A stretch of 64,000 nt of DNA from an uncultured Tissierellia bacterium (GCA_902488465.1 CABTWE010000001.1:157980-221979), one strand, 5' to 3'; numbered from the stretch's first letter, positions 18,383 through 27,842 are shown. Program-made: numbers and translations. The notes: generated by a model from the sequence alone, not told the origin.

Positions 18383-18409
18383 AAAAAAAGAAGATGACAT
18401 CAGTCATCT
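18383..18409 (-). terminator. Terminator of the fhs-yerC-dtxR operon
   Basis: A 7-bp stem (AGATGAC 18392-18398 with GTCATCT 18403-18409) and 4-base loop, followed by TTCTTTTTTT on the minus strand. The stop codon of the regulator gene lies in the loop. Confidence 0.8.
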
Positions 18410-18771
18410 CCTCTCTCTGAAAATTCTTTAAGTTTTACATATAATTCATCACCAATTACATGCTCAAGCTTACATGCTTCTTCATCAGCTTCTTCATCAT
18501 CGAGTCCTAATTTCTTTAGGATTTTCACCAATACTTTGTATCTTTCAAGGACCGAAAGTGCTTTTTCCTTACCTTTTTTTGTAAAAACAATTTCTCCGCC
18601 TTCAACAACCTCGATAAGTTTTTCGCTTTTTAGAAGTGAAACCGCACGCGAAACGCTAGCTTTTGAATATCCCAATTCATTTGCAACATCAACGCTTCTT
18701 GAGGTTTGATTTCCAAGGCGTAAAAGCAAAATTGTCTTGAGATACATCTCTTGTGATTCGCTTTTGCTCAT
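18400..18771 (-). CDS. DtxR/MntR-family metal-dependent regulator, short form
   Basis: Iron- or manganese-sensing repressor, 123 residues, with a winged helix (SRSVDVANELGYSKASVSRAVSLLKSEKLIEV) and the DtxR dimer region. Compared from memory with DtxR, the primary-site residues appear kept (Met in QEMYL; Cys, Glu and His in EEACKLEHV). The ancillary-site histidines and Glu seem replaced (RYKVL, EEADEE), and there is no SH3 domain. The Cys suggests an iron-type rather than MntR-type sensor. It follows yerC by three bases. Its targets are unknown; the flavodoxin genes at 43576-44737 are candidates. Confidence 0.82.
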   Translation of the reverse strand: MSKSESQEMYLKTILLLRLGNQTSRSVDVANELGYSKASVSRAVSLLKSEKLIEVVEGGEIVFTKKGKEKALSVLERYKVLVKILKKLGLDDEEADEEACKLEHVIGDELYVKLKEFSERGDD

Positions 18772-18774
18772 TAT

Positions 18775-19077
18775 CTATTCCTTTGTTAAACCTAATTTTC
18801 TGAAAATTAAATTGTATCCGTCTGCACCATAATTCAAAGAACGATTTATTCTTGAAATTGTTGCGGTGGATGCACCTGTTTCAGCCTCGATTTCGTTGTA
18901 AGTCTTATTTTCTCTCAATTGTTTTGCTACTTCTAATCTTTGTGCAATTGCTTGAATTTCTTTTATCGTGCATATGTCTTCAAAGAATCTGTAACAATCG
19001 TCCATGGTGTCCAATGTCAGAATCGCTTCAAATAAAGCATCTGTTTGTTCACTCTTAAGTCTGGAATTATAAGCCAT
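18775..19077 (-). CDS. TrpR/YerC/YecD-family DNA-binding protein
   Basis: 100 residues with the TrpR-like helix-turn-helix (CTIKEIQAIAQRLEVAKQLRENKTYNEIEAETGASTATISRINRSL). In Bacillus the orthologue yerC lies upstream of pcrB-pcrA-ligA, the same neighbourhood as here. Family members are repressors of unclear ligand. AAGGAGGATTAGAA precedes the start. The gap to fhs is 24 bases, so it is probably read from the fhs promoter. Confidence 0.9.
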   Translation of the reverse strand: MAYNSRLKSEQTDALFEAILTLDTMDDCYRFFEDICTIKEIQAIAQRLEVAKQLRENKTYNEIEAETGASTATISRINRSLNYGADGYNLIFRKLGLTKE

Positions 19078-19101
19078 TTCTAATCCTCCTTAAAATTTAT
19101 T

Positions 19102-20772
19102 TTAAAATAGTCCGACTATTTCGCCGTCCTCTTTTATATCAATATTGTTTGCAGCAGGAACTTTCGGCAAGCCCGGCATTGTCATGATGTCACCTGTGAG
19201 AGCTACAACAAATCCTGCACCATTTGAAATTCTAACATTTCTTACGGTAAGTTCAAAATCTTTCGGTGCTCCGAGAAGCTTCGGATCATCTGAAAGTGAA
19301 TATTGAGTTTTTGCCATACATACAGGAACTTTATCCATTCCATTTTCAACAATTCTCTTTATTGAGTTCTTTGCTTCTTTTGTAAAGATAACATCTTTTG
19401 TTCCGTAAATTTCTGTTGCAATTGTTTTGATCTTGTTTTCAATTGTGTCATTTACATCATAGAGCGGTTTGAAGTGTGACTCTTCTTCTTCACAAACTCT
19501 GACAACTTCTTTTGCCAAATCGACAGCGCCTTCGCCACCTTTTGCGAATACTTGAGAAAGAATACATTTTCTTCCTTCTTTTTCAACAAGTTCTTTCAAG
19601 AGTTTGATTTCAGCTTCTGTGTCTGTTGGGAATTGGTTTATTGCTACAACTGAAGGAACTCCGAATTTAGCAACATTTTCCATGTGCTTTTTCAAGTTTT
19701 CAAAACCTTTTCTAAGTGCATCAAGGTTTTCCTTGTCGTAGTCTTCTTTTGTAACTCCTCCGTGGTGTTTTAGAGCTCTTATTGTTGCGACAATAACAAC
19801 TGCATTCGGATGTAAATTACCCATTCTGCACTTGATATCAAAGAACTTTTCAGCTCCAAGGTCAGCACCGAATCCTGCTTCCGTTACTGTGTAATCAGCA
19901 AGTTTTAAAGCATATTTTGTTGCAAGAATTGAATTACAACCGTGAGCAATATTTGCGAAAGGTCCACCGTGTAAAATTGCAGGTGTGTTTTCAAGTGTTT
20001 GTACCAAGTTAGGTAAAATTGCGTCTTTCATAAGAACTGTTACAGCACCTTGTGCGTTAATATCCTTAACAAAAACAGGTGATTTATCTCTTCTATATGC
20101 AATAACTATATTGGAAACTTTTTCTTTAAATTCTTCAAGACTGTTTGACAAACAAAGAATTGCCATGATTTCAGAAGCAACTGTAATGTCGAATCCATCT
20201 TCACGCGGATATCCGTTTGAAACTCCTCCAAGACCCACAACAACTTGTCTCAAAGCTCTGTCGTTCATATCGAGAACTCTCTTCCAAACAACTCTTCTTA
20301 CGTCGATTTGTTGTTCGTTGCCTTGATGAATGTGGTTGTCGAGCATTGCAGCAATAAGGTTGTTTGCAGCTGTAATTGCGTGGAAGTCACCTGTGAAGTG
20401 AAGATTGATATTTGTCATAGGAACAACTTGTGAATATCCTCCACCTGCTGCACCGCCTTTAACTCCGAAAGATGGTCCGAGTGATGGTTCTCTTAATGCT
20501 GAAATTGCTTTCTTTCCAATCTTGTTGAGTCCCATTGAAAGACCGATATTAACTGTTGTCTTTCCTTCCCCTGCCGGCGTAGGAGATATAGCAGTTACAA
20601 GAACGAGCTTACCATCCTTTTTATCCTTGAGCCTTTCATAAACTACCGGCTCAATCTTTGCCATGTAATGTCCGTATTGGAACAAGTCTTCTTTTTCAAT
20701 GCCTAATTTCTCCGCTACCTTGTCAATATAAAGCATTTTTGCTTCTTGTGCAATCTGTACGTCTGTTTTCAT
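19102..20772 (-). CDS. fhs: Formate-tetrahydrofolate ligase
   Basis: ATP-dependent ligation of formate to tetrahydrofolate, giving 10-formyl-THF for purines, fMet and one-carbon flow. 556 residues, full length. Signature segments: [15 protein letters not shown] (P-loop), [34 protein letters not shown], and the C-terminal [30 protein letters not shown] precedes the ATG. A promoter with an inverted repeat filling its spacer lies 40 bases upstream, which suggests control by a repressor. It is common in anaerobes that use glycine, purines or the Wood-Ljungdahl branch. Confidence 0.97.
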   Translation of the reverse strand: MKTDVQIAQEAKMLYIDKVAEKLGIEKEDLFQYGHYMAKIEPVVYERLKDKKDGKLVLVTAISPTPAGEGKTTVNIGLSMGLNKIGKKAISALREPSLGPSFGVKGGAAGGGYSQVVPMTNINLHFTGDFHAITAANNLIAAMLDNHIHQGNEQQIDVRRVVWKRVLDMNDRALRQVVVGLGGVSNGYPREDGFDITVASEIMAILCLSNSLEEFKEKVSNIVIAYRRDKSPVFVKDINAQGAVTVLMKDAILPNLVQTLENTPAILHGGPFANIAHGCNSILATKYALKLADYTVTEAGFGADLGAEKFFDIKCRMGNLHPNAVVIVATIRALKHHGGVTKEDYDKENLDALRKGFENLKKHMENVAKFGVPSVVAINQFPTDTEAEIKLLKELVEKEGRKCILSQVFAKGGEGAVDLAKEVVRVCEEEESHFKPLYDVNDTIENKIKTIATEIYGTKDVIFTKEAKNSIKRIVENGMDKVPVCMAKTQYSLSDDPKLLGAPKDFELTVRNVRISNGAGFVVALTGDIMTMPGLPKVPAANNIDIKEDGEIVGLF

Positions 20773-20809
20773 ATTTTATTCCCCCTTATTAATTAATATT
20801 CTTTGTCTT

Positions 20810-20838
20810 ATTATATCACATTAAGGTGTGATAGTCAA
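20810..20838 (-). promoter_or_regulatory. fhs promoter with palindromic operator
   Basis: -35 TTGACT (20833-20838), 17-base spacer, -10 TATAAT (20810-20815) on the minus strand. A perfect 7-bp inverted repeat TATCACA-N6-TGTGATA (20814-20833) occupies the whole spacer and touches both boxes, a classic repressor position. Confidence 0.82.
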
Positions 20839-20894
20839 CACTTTAATTTGTAAAAGTTGATTTTATTCTATAACCGTTTAAAGTTAAATTGAAT

Positions 20895-20939
20895 TATAAA
20901 AATAAAACCTACTAAATGGATACCCCATTTAATAGGTTT
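20895..20939 (-). terminator. Terminator of the pyr-asnB-pepF operon
   Basis: A 15-bp stem (20905-20919 with 20925-20939, one G-U pair in the minus-strand RNA) then a U-rich tail, six bases past the pepF stop. Confidence 0.85.
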
Positions 20940-20945
20940 AAAACA

Positions 20946-22724
20946 TTATTTTGAAATTTCATCAATAATTTCGCCAATATATTGTATAGTATCTTTGAGT
21001 GCTTTACCGCCTTCAATTTGCACCCCAAGTTTCTTTGCCCAATCTTCTGGTGAAAGCTTTCCGCCGGTCTTCATTGTTTCCTTGTAGTTTTCAATAATTT
21101 CTTTCTTTTCACTGTCAGTACTCGTTTGAAGTCTCCTGAAAAGTTCAGTTCCAATCGAAAGACCTGCTTGATATGTGAATGGATAAAGTCCCATGAAGTA
21201 ATGCGGTTGACGCATCCAAGTTAGTTCACTTCCCGGAAGGATTTCAACATCGTCTCCCCAGAATTCTTCGAGAGTATTTCTAAAGATTTCATTGAGCTTG
21301 TCAGCGTTTATATTTTCGCCCTTGTCAATTCTTCTGTAGACTTCTCTTTGATAAATCGCTTCAATTCCATGCGTTACAAAGTTGTGGTAATATGTTCTTT
21401 CAATCATTTGAACTCTTACCCACTTTTTAAATTCTTCATCGTCCGTGCTGTTTATCAAATAATTTGCAAGAAGCATTTCGTTGCATGTTGATGGCATTTC
21501 GCTTATATACATTGAACTTTCCATGTTAATAATTGAATTGTCCACCGACGAATAGCGTCCGTGTCCTGCGTGACCAAGCTCATGTGCAAGCACAAATACA
21601 TCTTCCATCTTTCCCATCCAGCTGATTAAAACGTATGAGTGAAGTTTATAATATGAGTCACAGAAAGCACCTGTTGATTTTCCTTCATTTTGTGCAAAAT
21701 CAATCCACTTGTTGTCGATATGCTTTAAAGTTTCATTAACGTAGTCTTCCCCGAAAATTGCAAGTCCTTTCCTCAAATAATCCTTGCTGTCTTCAATCGA
21801 GATTTCCTTTTCAAACTCAGGCATTAACGGAGCTTTAAGATCCGCATAAGTCATTTTGTCGAGACCATATTTTTCCTTGACAAGTTTTGCATATTTTCTC
21901 ATGTGCTTCGGTAGCTCTCTTTTCAGTGTATCAATGTGATCTTCATAAACTTCACGTCTGATATCTTGAAAATCCAAGAGATAATCAAAAACACTATCAA
22001 ACCCATATATTTCACTGAGAGCTTTTTCTGCTTTAAGTTGTGTGTTGTAGTTTAAAGCAAGAGTAGTTTGATATTTTCTCATAACACTCACAAATTCTTC
22101 AAAAGATTTTCTTCTGAGTTCGGTGTTTGATGAACCCTCATACTTATCTTCATAAAGACCGAAAGTCATCGGCACTTCCTTGTCGAGTTTCAAACTGTTA
22201 AATCTAACGTCCCCGGCAATTGCGCCTTCCCAAATTCCATAAGGAGCGTTAAAAACAGGATTCAATTTTGTGAGTGCATCAACAACTGCAAAAGGTGGCT
22301 TGTGAGCTTTGTCTTTTTTAAGTCTTCTCAAATAAACAAATGCAAAGTCAAGTTTTTCGAGAGCTTCATCCAAAACATCGTCAGGAAGCTCCATTATTTC
22401 ATCGTTCAAATACGATATATTTGACAAAGAAATTGTGTCTGCTTTGTCATATTCTTCCAAATAATCATAGGCCTTTGTATTTGTGCCGTCTTCTGAAAAA
22501 TAAAGACTTGCAAATCCACCTACGAGTCTATCAACTTCTAGATATTTTTCATAAAGTTTCAAAACTTCTTCAAGAGTCTTTAAATCTTTGATTTTTCCTT
22601 TGAAATCAAAAATCTTTTTTGAGAGTGAAACTTTTTCTTCAAGTTTCTTTTTAAAGTCTTCGTCATCTTTTACAAGATCGGTTAAATCCCATTTTAATTT
22701 GTCATCAACATCTTTTCTTAACAT
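20946..22724 (-). CDS. pepF: Oligoendopeptidase F
   Basis: Cytoplasmic zinc metallopeptidase (M3B) that trims oligopeptides. 592 residues. The zinc site is HELGHAGHG with the third ligand Glu in SEMPSTCNE. The N-terminal DDKLKWDLTDLVKDD and the late LTWMRQPHYFMGLYPFTYQAGLSIGTEL are typical. CAGGAGGGG precedes the start, which overlaps the asnB stop by seven bases. It is the last gene of the pyrimidine operon; peptide breakdown fits with the Opp importer at the left edge, though they are not linked. Confidence 0.96.
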   Translation of the reverse strand: MLRKDVDDKLKWDLTDLVKDDEDFKKKLEEKVSLSKKIFDFKGKIKDLKTLEEVLKLYEKYLEVDRLVGGFASLYFSEDGTNTKAYDYLEEYDKADTISLSNISYLNDEIMELPDDVLDEALEKLDFAFVYLRRLKKDKAHKPPFAVVDALTKLNPVFNAPYGIWEGAIAGDVRFNSLKLDKEVPMTFGLYEDKYEGSSNTELRRKSFEEFVSVMRKYQTTLALNYNTQLKAEKALSEIYGFDSVFDYLLDFQDIRREVYEDHIDTLKRELPKHMRKYAKLVKEKYGLDKMTYADLKAPLMPEFEKEISIEDSKDYLRKGLAIFGEDYVNETLKHIDNKWIDFAQNEGKSTGAFCDSYYKLHSYVLISWMGKMEDVFVLAHELGHAGHGRYSSVDNSIINMESSMYISEMPSTCNEMLLANYLINSTDDEEFKKWVRVQMIERTYYHNFVTHGIEAIYQREVYRRIDKGENINADKLNEIFRNTLEEFWGDDVEILPGSELTWMRQPHYFMGLYPFTYQAGLSIGTELFRRLQTSTDSEKKEIIENYKETMKTGGKLSPEDWAKKLGVQIEGGKALKDTIQYIGEIIDEISK

Positions 22725-24565
22725 ATTCCCCTCCTGTTAATATATAAATCATACCAAACCAAAAATACATAGTATGAGTAAAGTCTTCTGTGATTTTTCT
22801 TAACTCCGTCTTTGTGTTCTTTGAGCATATCGAGAACTGCGCCTCTATCGAAGAAATCATCGCAAAGTTCGCTCGAAAGCACTTCATAGAATTTATTATA
22901 GAAATTGTCTTCCCTCAAAAAATCTCTGAATGGAACCGGGAACCCCTTCTTCGGTCTTGTGTACCATTCTTCAGGAAGAACTTCTTTTGCTGCTTCTCTA
23001 AGTGCAAACTTCGTGACATTTCCTCTGACTTTCAAATCGCTCGAAAGTCTTCTTGCAACGCTCCATACTTCGAGGTCCAAAAATGGAACTCTTAGTTCAA
23101 GGCTGTGAGCCATACTCATTCTATCGCCTTTTAAAAGTATGTCATATTGCATAAAGTTATTTAAATCGACAAGTTGTTTTCCACTTAATTCATCAACATT
23201 TTTGAAAAATCTCGAAGTGAATTGTCTTGCATCTTTACCGTCTTTGTATCTCTTTCTCAAAATATCTATAACTTCAGACGGTGAACTTATATTTGCTTCA
23301 CCGACGAATAAGTCCTTCGGCTCAAGTGCACCCTTTTCCATACGTCTTTTTATGCCGGAACTTGGCAAAATTTTCGAAACGCCTTTCAACCCTCTTCTCA
23401 AGTTTTTCGGAAGTTTTAAATATTTTTCAATTGCGCTGTCTTCACGGTAAAGTTCATATCCGCCGAAAAATTCATCCGCTCCTTCTCCGCTCAAAACAAC
23501 CGTTGCATTTTCTCGTGCAAGTTTTGATAGAAAATAGAGAGGAATGCTTGAGAGATTTGCCTGAGGCTCATCGAGATGATAAATTATGTCATCCAAATTT
23601 TTTAAAACTTCATTTTTATCAATTATAAGTCGATTAAGTTTTATTCCTAAAATTTCGCAAAGCTTCTTTGCAAGTCCGCTTTCATCAAATTTTCCTTCTT
23701 CTTCGCTAAATCCGACACTAAAACTCATCTCCGGCTTTGTGAGTGCCGTTATATAACTTGAATCTATCCCTCCCGATAAAAATGTCCCAACTCTAACATC
23801 CGCATTTTTATGAAGATCAACACTGTTGTGAACAGCTTTTCTTATCAGATAAATCGCGTCGTCAAGATCCGTAATCTTGTCGCTTGACATTTTAAATTCG
23901 AAATATTCTCCGGTAATCGGATATAATGACTCTTCAATATTTGAAATTTCCAAATAGTGACCATTTTTTAAACGTTTAATTCCCTCAATCATAGTTTCTT
24001 CGCCGCAGACGTGTTGTAACTCAAGATATGAAAATAACGAATTATCATTGAGTCTCGGTGAGAAAAATTTATTTGAAATGAGCGCCTTAAGCTCCGAGCC
24101 GAAAATAAATTCTCCTTTATCGTTGAATCCATAATACAGTGGTTTAATCCCAAAATGGTCGCGCGCCATAAAAACTTTATTCTTATGGAAAATAGCAAAT
24201 GCAAACATTCCCCTCAATTTCGAAATAATGCTTTTTCCATATTTCAAATAACCCTTTAAAATAACCTCTGTGTCGGAAGTCGTTTTAAATTCGACACCGT
24301 TTCCTTGAAGGTCCTGTCTAAGTTCCTTGTAGTTGTACACTTCTCCGTTAAAAACAATGACAGCTCCCGTTTCTTCATCGATCATCGGTTGATTGCTTCT
24401 CGAATCCAAATCGATTATTTGAAGTCTCGCAAAACCGAGATGCAGATTCTCGTTTTCATAAAATGAAAGATTGTCGGGACCCCTGTGACGAATGCTGTCG
24501 AGCATTGACCTGATTGAATCATCATTATATTCTTTTTTACTGATTATACCTGTAAATCCACACAT
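22718..24565 (-). CDS. asnB: Asparagine synthase (glutamine-hydrolysing)
   Basis: Makes asparagine from aspartate, glutamine and ATP. 615 residues. Cys2 is the glutaminase nucleophile (MCGFTGIIS) and RHRGPD and FNGEVYN are the glutaminase motifs. The synthetase P-loop is LSGGIDSSY, followed by SVGFSEEEGKFDES, VVLSGEGADEFFGGYELY and the C-terminal ELRVPFLD. GGGGATAGT precedes the ATG. It lies in the pyr operon between a membrane protein and pepF. Asparagine-synthase-like proteins can also amidate other acids, so the substrate is inferred. Confidence 0.93.
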   Translation of the reverse strand: MCGFTGIISKKEYNDDSIRSMLDSIRHRGPDNLSFYENENLHLGFARLQIIDLDSRSNQPMIDEETGAVIVFNGEVYNYKELRQDLQGNGVEFKTTSDTEVILKGYLKYGKSIISKLRGMFAFAIFHKNKVFMARDHFGIKPLYYGFNDKGEFIFGSELKALISNKFFSPRLNDNSLFSYLELQHVCGEETMIEGIKRLKNGHYLEISNIEESLYPITGEYFEFKMSSDKITDLDDAIYLIRKAVHNSVDLHKNADVRVGTFLSGGIDSSYITALTKPEMSFSVGFSEEEGKFDESGLAKKLCEILGIKLNRLIIDKNEVLKNLDDIIYHLDEPQANLSSIPLYFLSKLARENATVVLSGEGADEFFGGYELYREDSAIEKYLKLPKNLRRGLKGVSKILPSSGIKRRMEKGALEPKDLFVGEANISSPSEVIDILRKRYKDGKDARQFTSRFFKNVDELSGKQLVDLNNFMQYDILLKGDRMSMAHSLELRVPFLDLEVWSVARRLSSDLKVRGNVTKFALREAAKEVLPEEWYTRPKKGFPVPFRDFLREDNFYNKFYEVLSSELCDDFFDRGAVLDMLKEHKDGVKKNHRRLYSYYVFLVWYDLYINRRGIC

Positions 24566-24573
24566 ACTATCCC

Positions 24574-25224
24574 CTATTTCACATTTTCTAAAATTATTTC
24601 CTTAGCCATTCTAATAACTTCTCTATAAATTTCCGAGCCTTCTTCCATGTTCAGTTTGGAAAGTGCTTTAATTCCTTCCGGGTCATTTCCTTGAAATCTC
24701 AAAATTTTTATAGTCTTAAAAAGTGGCCCGCCCTTTTCGTAATCTTCCGTAAAAACTTTATCGTACAAAATATTTGCTTCTTCATCTTCATTGATTTTAT
24801 AAAGAAGAAGCAATTTGTTTAGAACTGCATTTTTAAAATTTGCTCTATCAAAATCGTTCAGATTTAGGGAATCCAAATATTTTTTTCCGTCCTCATTGTC
24901 GCCTTGAGTGATATAAGCTCCTGCGATGTTTAACATAATCATATTTTTTATCGAAGGAACTTTTGTTTCATTTAAAAGTTTTAATTGTTTACTTATAAAA
25001 ATTTCCGCATCTTGGCTGAGTTTGTATTCATTCACATGCGACCTCATAGATGAGAAATCACGTTTTATCTTTCTTAAATCGATAAAGGACAGCAAAAGTA
25101 CAACTCCTCCAACCAAAAGCCCACCTATTATAGGATCGACCGCTCTCTTCGTAAAATAACAGAAAAGAGTGTAAATCGGAATAGTTATTAGCGAATATAA
25201 AATATATTTTTTGTAATTAAGCAT
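24574..25224 (-). CDS. Membrane-anchored helical-repeat protein, unknown function
   Basis: About 216 residues, start at 25224 (MLNYKKYILYS) with TTAGGGAGGAAG upstream; a reading to 25275 would overlap the upstream gene deeply. Two hydrophobic segments lie at the N-terminus (YILYSLITIPIYTLFCYF and IIGGLLVGGVVLLLSFI). A cytosolic part of roughly 160 residues follows that looks like short helical hairpins of tetratricopeptide type (MIMLNIAGAYITQGDNEDGKKYLDSL; NKLLLLYKINEDEEANILYDKVF). It sits between acpS-nnrD and asnB in the operon. No specific family recognised. Confidence 0.72.
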   Translation of the reverse strand: MLNYKKYILYSLITIPIYTLFCYFTKRAVDPIIGGLLVGGVVLLLSFIDLRKIKRDFSSMRSHVNEYKLSQDAEIFISKQLKLLNETKVPSIKNMIMLNIAGAYITQGDNEDGKKYLDSLNLNDFDRANFKNAVLNKLLLLYKINEDEEANILYDKVFTEDYEKGGPLFKTIKILRFQGNDPEGIKALSKLNMEEGSEIYREVIRMAKEIILENVK

Positions 25225-26347
25225 CGTCTTCCTCCCTAAAAACATATTTAAGTCCCTCGATAATATCACTTGCAATCATTGAACGCTTTGATATTTTCTG
25301 TGCCATAATATCCGCTGACAATCCGTGAAAATAAACTCCGAGCTTTCCGGCTCTATATGTGTCACAACCGTTTGCAAGAAAAGCGCCGATAATTCCGGTC
25401 AAAACATCGCCCGTGCCTGCCGTTGCAAGCCCGTTGTTGCCGGATTCATTTATATAATATTCTCCGTTTTTATTATAAACCAAGGAACCCTCTCCTTTTA
25501 TTATAACATCACATGAGTATTTTTGCGATATCTCTTCGGCAGATTTTAATCTATTTTTCATAATATATGAAACATCTTTTGAAAGAAGTCTTGCCGCTTC
25601 CATCGGATGTGGAGTAATTATAAGCTGATTCATCCCGACATTTCCGAATTTTTTTAAATAATAAAGACCGTCGGCATCGAGAACTGTCCGTATATTTCTT
25701 TCGGCAATATAAGAAAATAATTTTTTCATATATTCTTCCGACGAATATCCAATTCCCGGACCTACTGCAAGTGCGTCAATTGTACAGAAAAATAAAACAT
25801 CTTCTCTACCCATAATTATTTCTTCATCAAGACATATCTCAAGTGAAGTTTTATTTTCTTCCTCCGAAAAAAGATACACATATCCCGCTCCCGCTCGCAT
25901 TGCTGCCCTTGACGAAAGCTTTGCACATCCGATCATGCCTTTTTGACCTGCCACAACTCCAAGCCTTCCGAATGTTGCCTTGTTTGCATTTGAAGGTCTT
26001 GCCGGAAGCAATTTTAATATTTCTTTATCAACCATAATTTTACTATCTCCCGTAACACTTGCAATTGCATAATCTCCGTCGTGCGATATTGACAATTCAT
26101 ATTTCTTCTTTTCAAAAATAATTGACGGTTTGCCCTTCTCATCTTTTAAAATAATTGAATTCTCCAAAATATTTTTATTTATACCGCTGCCCAAATGTTT
26201 TCCGAGAGCTTCTTTTGATGCAAAAATGCCCGCAAGAGTCTCTGGACTTTCCTCGCGGGTATTCAGCATGTTTTGAACGAAGTCGAGACCTCGTCTTTCG
26301 ATCAATTCAATTATTCGGTTTATCCTTACAATATCAATCCCCGACAT
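25217..26347 (-). CDS. Fused holo-ACP synthase (AcpS) and NAD(P)HX dehydratase (NnrD)
   Basis: 376 residues in one frame. Residues 1-103 are AcpS, which moves phosphopantetheine from CoA to acyl carrier protein: GIDIVRI with Asp5, FASKEALGKHLGSG with Glu46, GKPSI, ELSISHDGDYA. Residues 104-376 are NnrD, the ADP-dependent dehydratase that repairs hydrated NAD(P)H: PARPSNANKATFGRLGVVAG, SSRAAMRAGAGYVYL, VGPGIG, DADGL, TPHPMEAARL and AGTGDVLTGIIGAFLA with Asp314. The NnrE epimerase domain that usually precedes NnrD is absent. There is no stop or frameshift at the junction. The ribosome binding site is weak, so translation may depend on coupling to pyrE. Confidence 0.92.
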   Translation of the reverse strand: MSGIDIVRINRIIELIERRGLDFVQNMLNTREESPETLAGIFASKEALGKHLGSGINKNILENSIILKDEKGKPSIIFEKKKYELSISHDGDYAIASVTGDSKIMVDKEILKLLPARPSNANKATFGRLGVVAGQKGMIGCAKLSSRAAMRAGAGYVYLFSEEENKTSLEICLDEEIIMGREDVLFFCTIDALAVGPGIGYSSEEYMKKLFSYIAERNIRTVLDADGLYYLKKFGNVGMNQLIITPHPMEAARLLSKDVSYIMKNRLKSAEEISQKYSCDVIIKGEGSLVYNKNGEYYINESGNNGLATAGTGDVLTGIIGAFLANGCDTYRAGKLGVYFHGLSADIMAQKISKRSMIASDIIEGLKYVFREEDDA

Positions 26348-26928
26348 TATTTTTTAAGAAACCTGCTTCCAGGTTGAACCATCGGTACATTTTCTTTGCA
26401 AAGTGGACAGTCTTCCGGTTCATAAATGTCAGCTTCGAGTTTTATTGCTGCAAAAACAGGTAGCGGTGGAGTTTGTTTTGTTCTGTCGACAATTGCACCG
26501 ATTCCCAAAACTTCCCCGCCTTGTTCTTCGATAACTTCAGCTGTTTCAAGTGATGATTTTCCGGTTGTTACAACGTCTTCACAAATCAAAACTTTTTCGC
26601 CTTTTTCAATTCTGAATCCTCTTCTAAGACACATCTTGCCTTCTTTTCTTTCGGCAAAAATAGATCTTACTCCGAGAGCTCTTGCGAGTTCGTATCCAAT
26701 AATAATTCCGCCCATTGCAGGACCTACAACAACATCCGGATGAATATTGTTTTGTTCAAGCTTTTCTTTTATTGCATGAGCAATTTTTTCAGCATCTTCA
26801 GCATACTCAGTTGCCAATGCACATTGAACATAAACATTTGAGTGCTTGCCGCTTGAAAGACCAAAATGTCCGTGAAGCAATGCTTCTCTCTTTTTTAATA
26901 ATTCTACAATTTCAGATTCTCTAGTCAT
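26347..26928 (-). CDS. pyrE: Orotate phosphoribosyltransferase
   Basis: Joins orotate to PRPP to give orotidine monophosphate. 193 residues. The PRPP loop is VLICEDVVTTGKSS, with RRGFRIEKGE before it and GLSSGKHSNVYV near the N-terminus. I start at ATG 26928 because TTGGAGG four bases upstream is its ribosome binding site; a longer TTG reading at 26940 would start inside that site. It is placed between pyrD and acpS-nnrD. Confidence 0.95.
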   Translation of the reverse strand: MTRESEIVELLKKREALLHGHFGLSSGKHSNVYVQCALATEYAEDAEKIAHAIKEKLEQNNIHPDVVVGPAMGGIIIGYELARALGVRSIFAERKEGKMCLRRGFRIEKGEKVLICEDVVTTGKSSLETAEVIEEQGGEVLGIGAIVDRTKQTPPLPVFAAIKLEADIYEPEDCPLCKENVPMVQPGSRFLKK

Positions 26929-26930
26929 TT

Positions 26931-27842
26931 TTACCTCCAAATACAGCCTCTAATTTCTTCAATGTTTTTATCTATTTCTTTTTCCGCATATTTTTCCAAT
27001 CCTTCAACCACATTTATCGCAGTCATTGGATTATACAAATTTGCAGAGCCTATTTCAACCAAAGTTGCACCTGCCATGATAAATTCAAGCGCATCCTTAT
27101 AATTTTCAATACCTCCGATGCCGATAACCGGAATATTGACATTCTTTGAAACTTCATAAACCATTCTGAGTGCAATCGGTTTTATGGCAGGACCTGAAAG
27201 ACCTGCTGTGACATTATTGAAACGTGGTTTTCTCGTTCTTACGTCAATTGCAAGTGCATTGAAAGTGTTTACAAGGGAAACTCCGTCAGCACCGATTTCT
27301 TCCATCGTCTTTGCCAATTGAACAATATTTTCAGCATTCGGTGAAAGCTTTATGATTAACGGCTTGTTCTTAACAGCTTTTCTAACTTCTGAAACAACTG
27401 TTCTTGCATCTTCGCATCTTATTCCAAAAGCCATGCCGCCCGTTTTTACATTAGGACATGAAATATTAAGTTCAATCGCATCCGCAATCGATTCGTCAAG
27501 GAGTTTTGCCCCTTCCACATAGTCTTCAATCGAGTTGCCACCCATATTCGCAATGACATAGTCGTTCACTGTTTTCATCTTCGGAAGTTCGACTTCGATA
27601 TAATGCTTAACTCCCGGGTTTTCAAGTCCGATTGAGTTCATCATTCCCGAAGTGGTTTCCCAAACTCTTTGACCTTCATTTCCTCTCTTAGGGTTTAGAG
27701 TTAAACCCTTTCCGATAATTCCGCCAAGTCTTTTAACGTCATAAAACTGCTCGAAAACATCGCCGAATCCGAAAGTTCCACTCGCCGTCAAAACCGGATT
27801 TTTTAATTTTGTTCCAAGAAACATTGTCTCTAATTTATTCAT
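26931..27842 (-). CDS. pyrD: Dihydroorotate dehydrogenase, class 1B catalytic subunit
   Basis: Oxidises dihydroorotate to orotate with FMN; as a class 1B enzyme it passes electrons to PyrK and NAD. 303 residues. FMN and substrate segments: TASGTFGFGDVF, MNSIGLENPGV, ELNISCPNVKTGGMAFG with the class 1 active-site Cys, KLSPNAENIV, VNTFNALAIDVRTRKP, GIGGIENYKDALEFIMAGA. It overlaps pyrK by eight bases, consistent with a PyrDK complex. Confidence 0.96.
   Translation of the reverse strand: MNKLETMFLGTKLKNPVLTASGTFGFGDVFEQFYDVKRLGGIIGKGLTLNPKRGNEGQRVWETTSGMMNSIGLENPGVKHYIEVELPKMKTVNDYVIANMGGNSIEDYVEGAKLLDESIADAIELNISCPNVKTGGMAFGIRCEDARTVVSEVRKAVKNKPLIIKLSPNAENIVQLAKTMEEIGADGVSLVNTFNALAIDVRTRKPRFNNVTAGLSGPAIKPIALRMVYEVSKNVNIPVIGIGGIENYKDALEFIMAGATLVEIGSANLYNPMTAINVVEGLEKYAEKEIDKNIEEIRGCIWR

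Noticed and set aside
20773..20810. THF riboswitch before fhs
   Set aside because: The leader from promoter to start is only about 30 bases, too short for that aptamer.
20814..20833. CRP/FNR or Rex site upstream of fhs
   Set aside because: Those sites read TGTGA-N6-TCACA; here the arms are in the opposite order.
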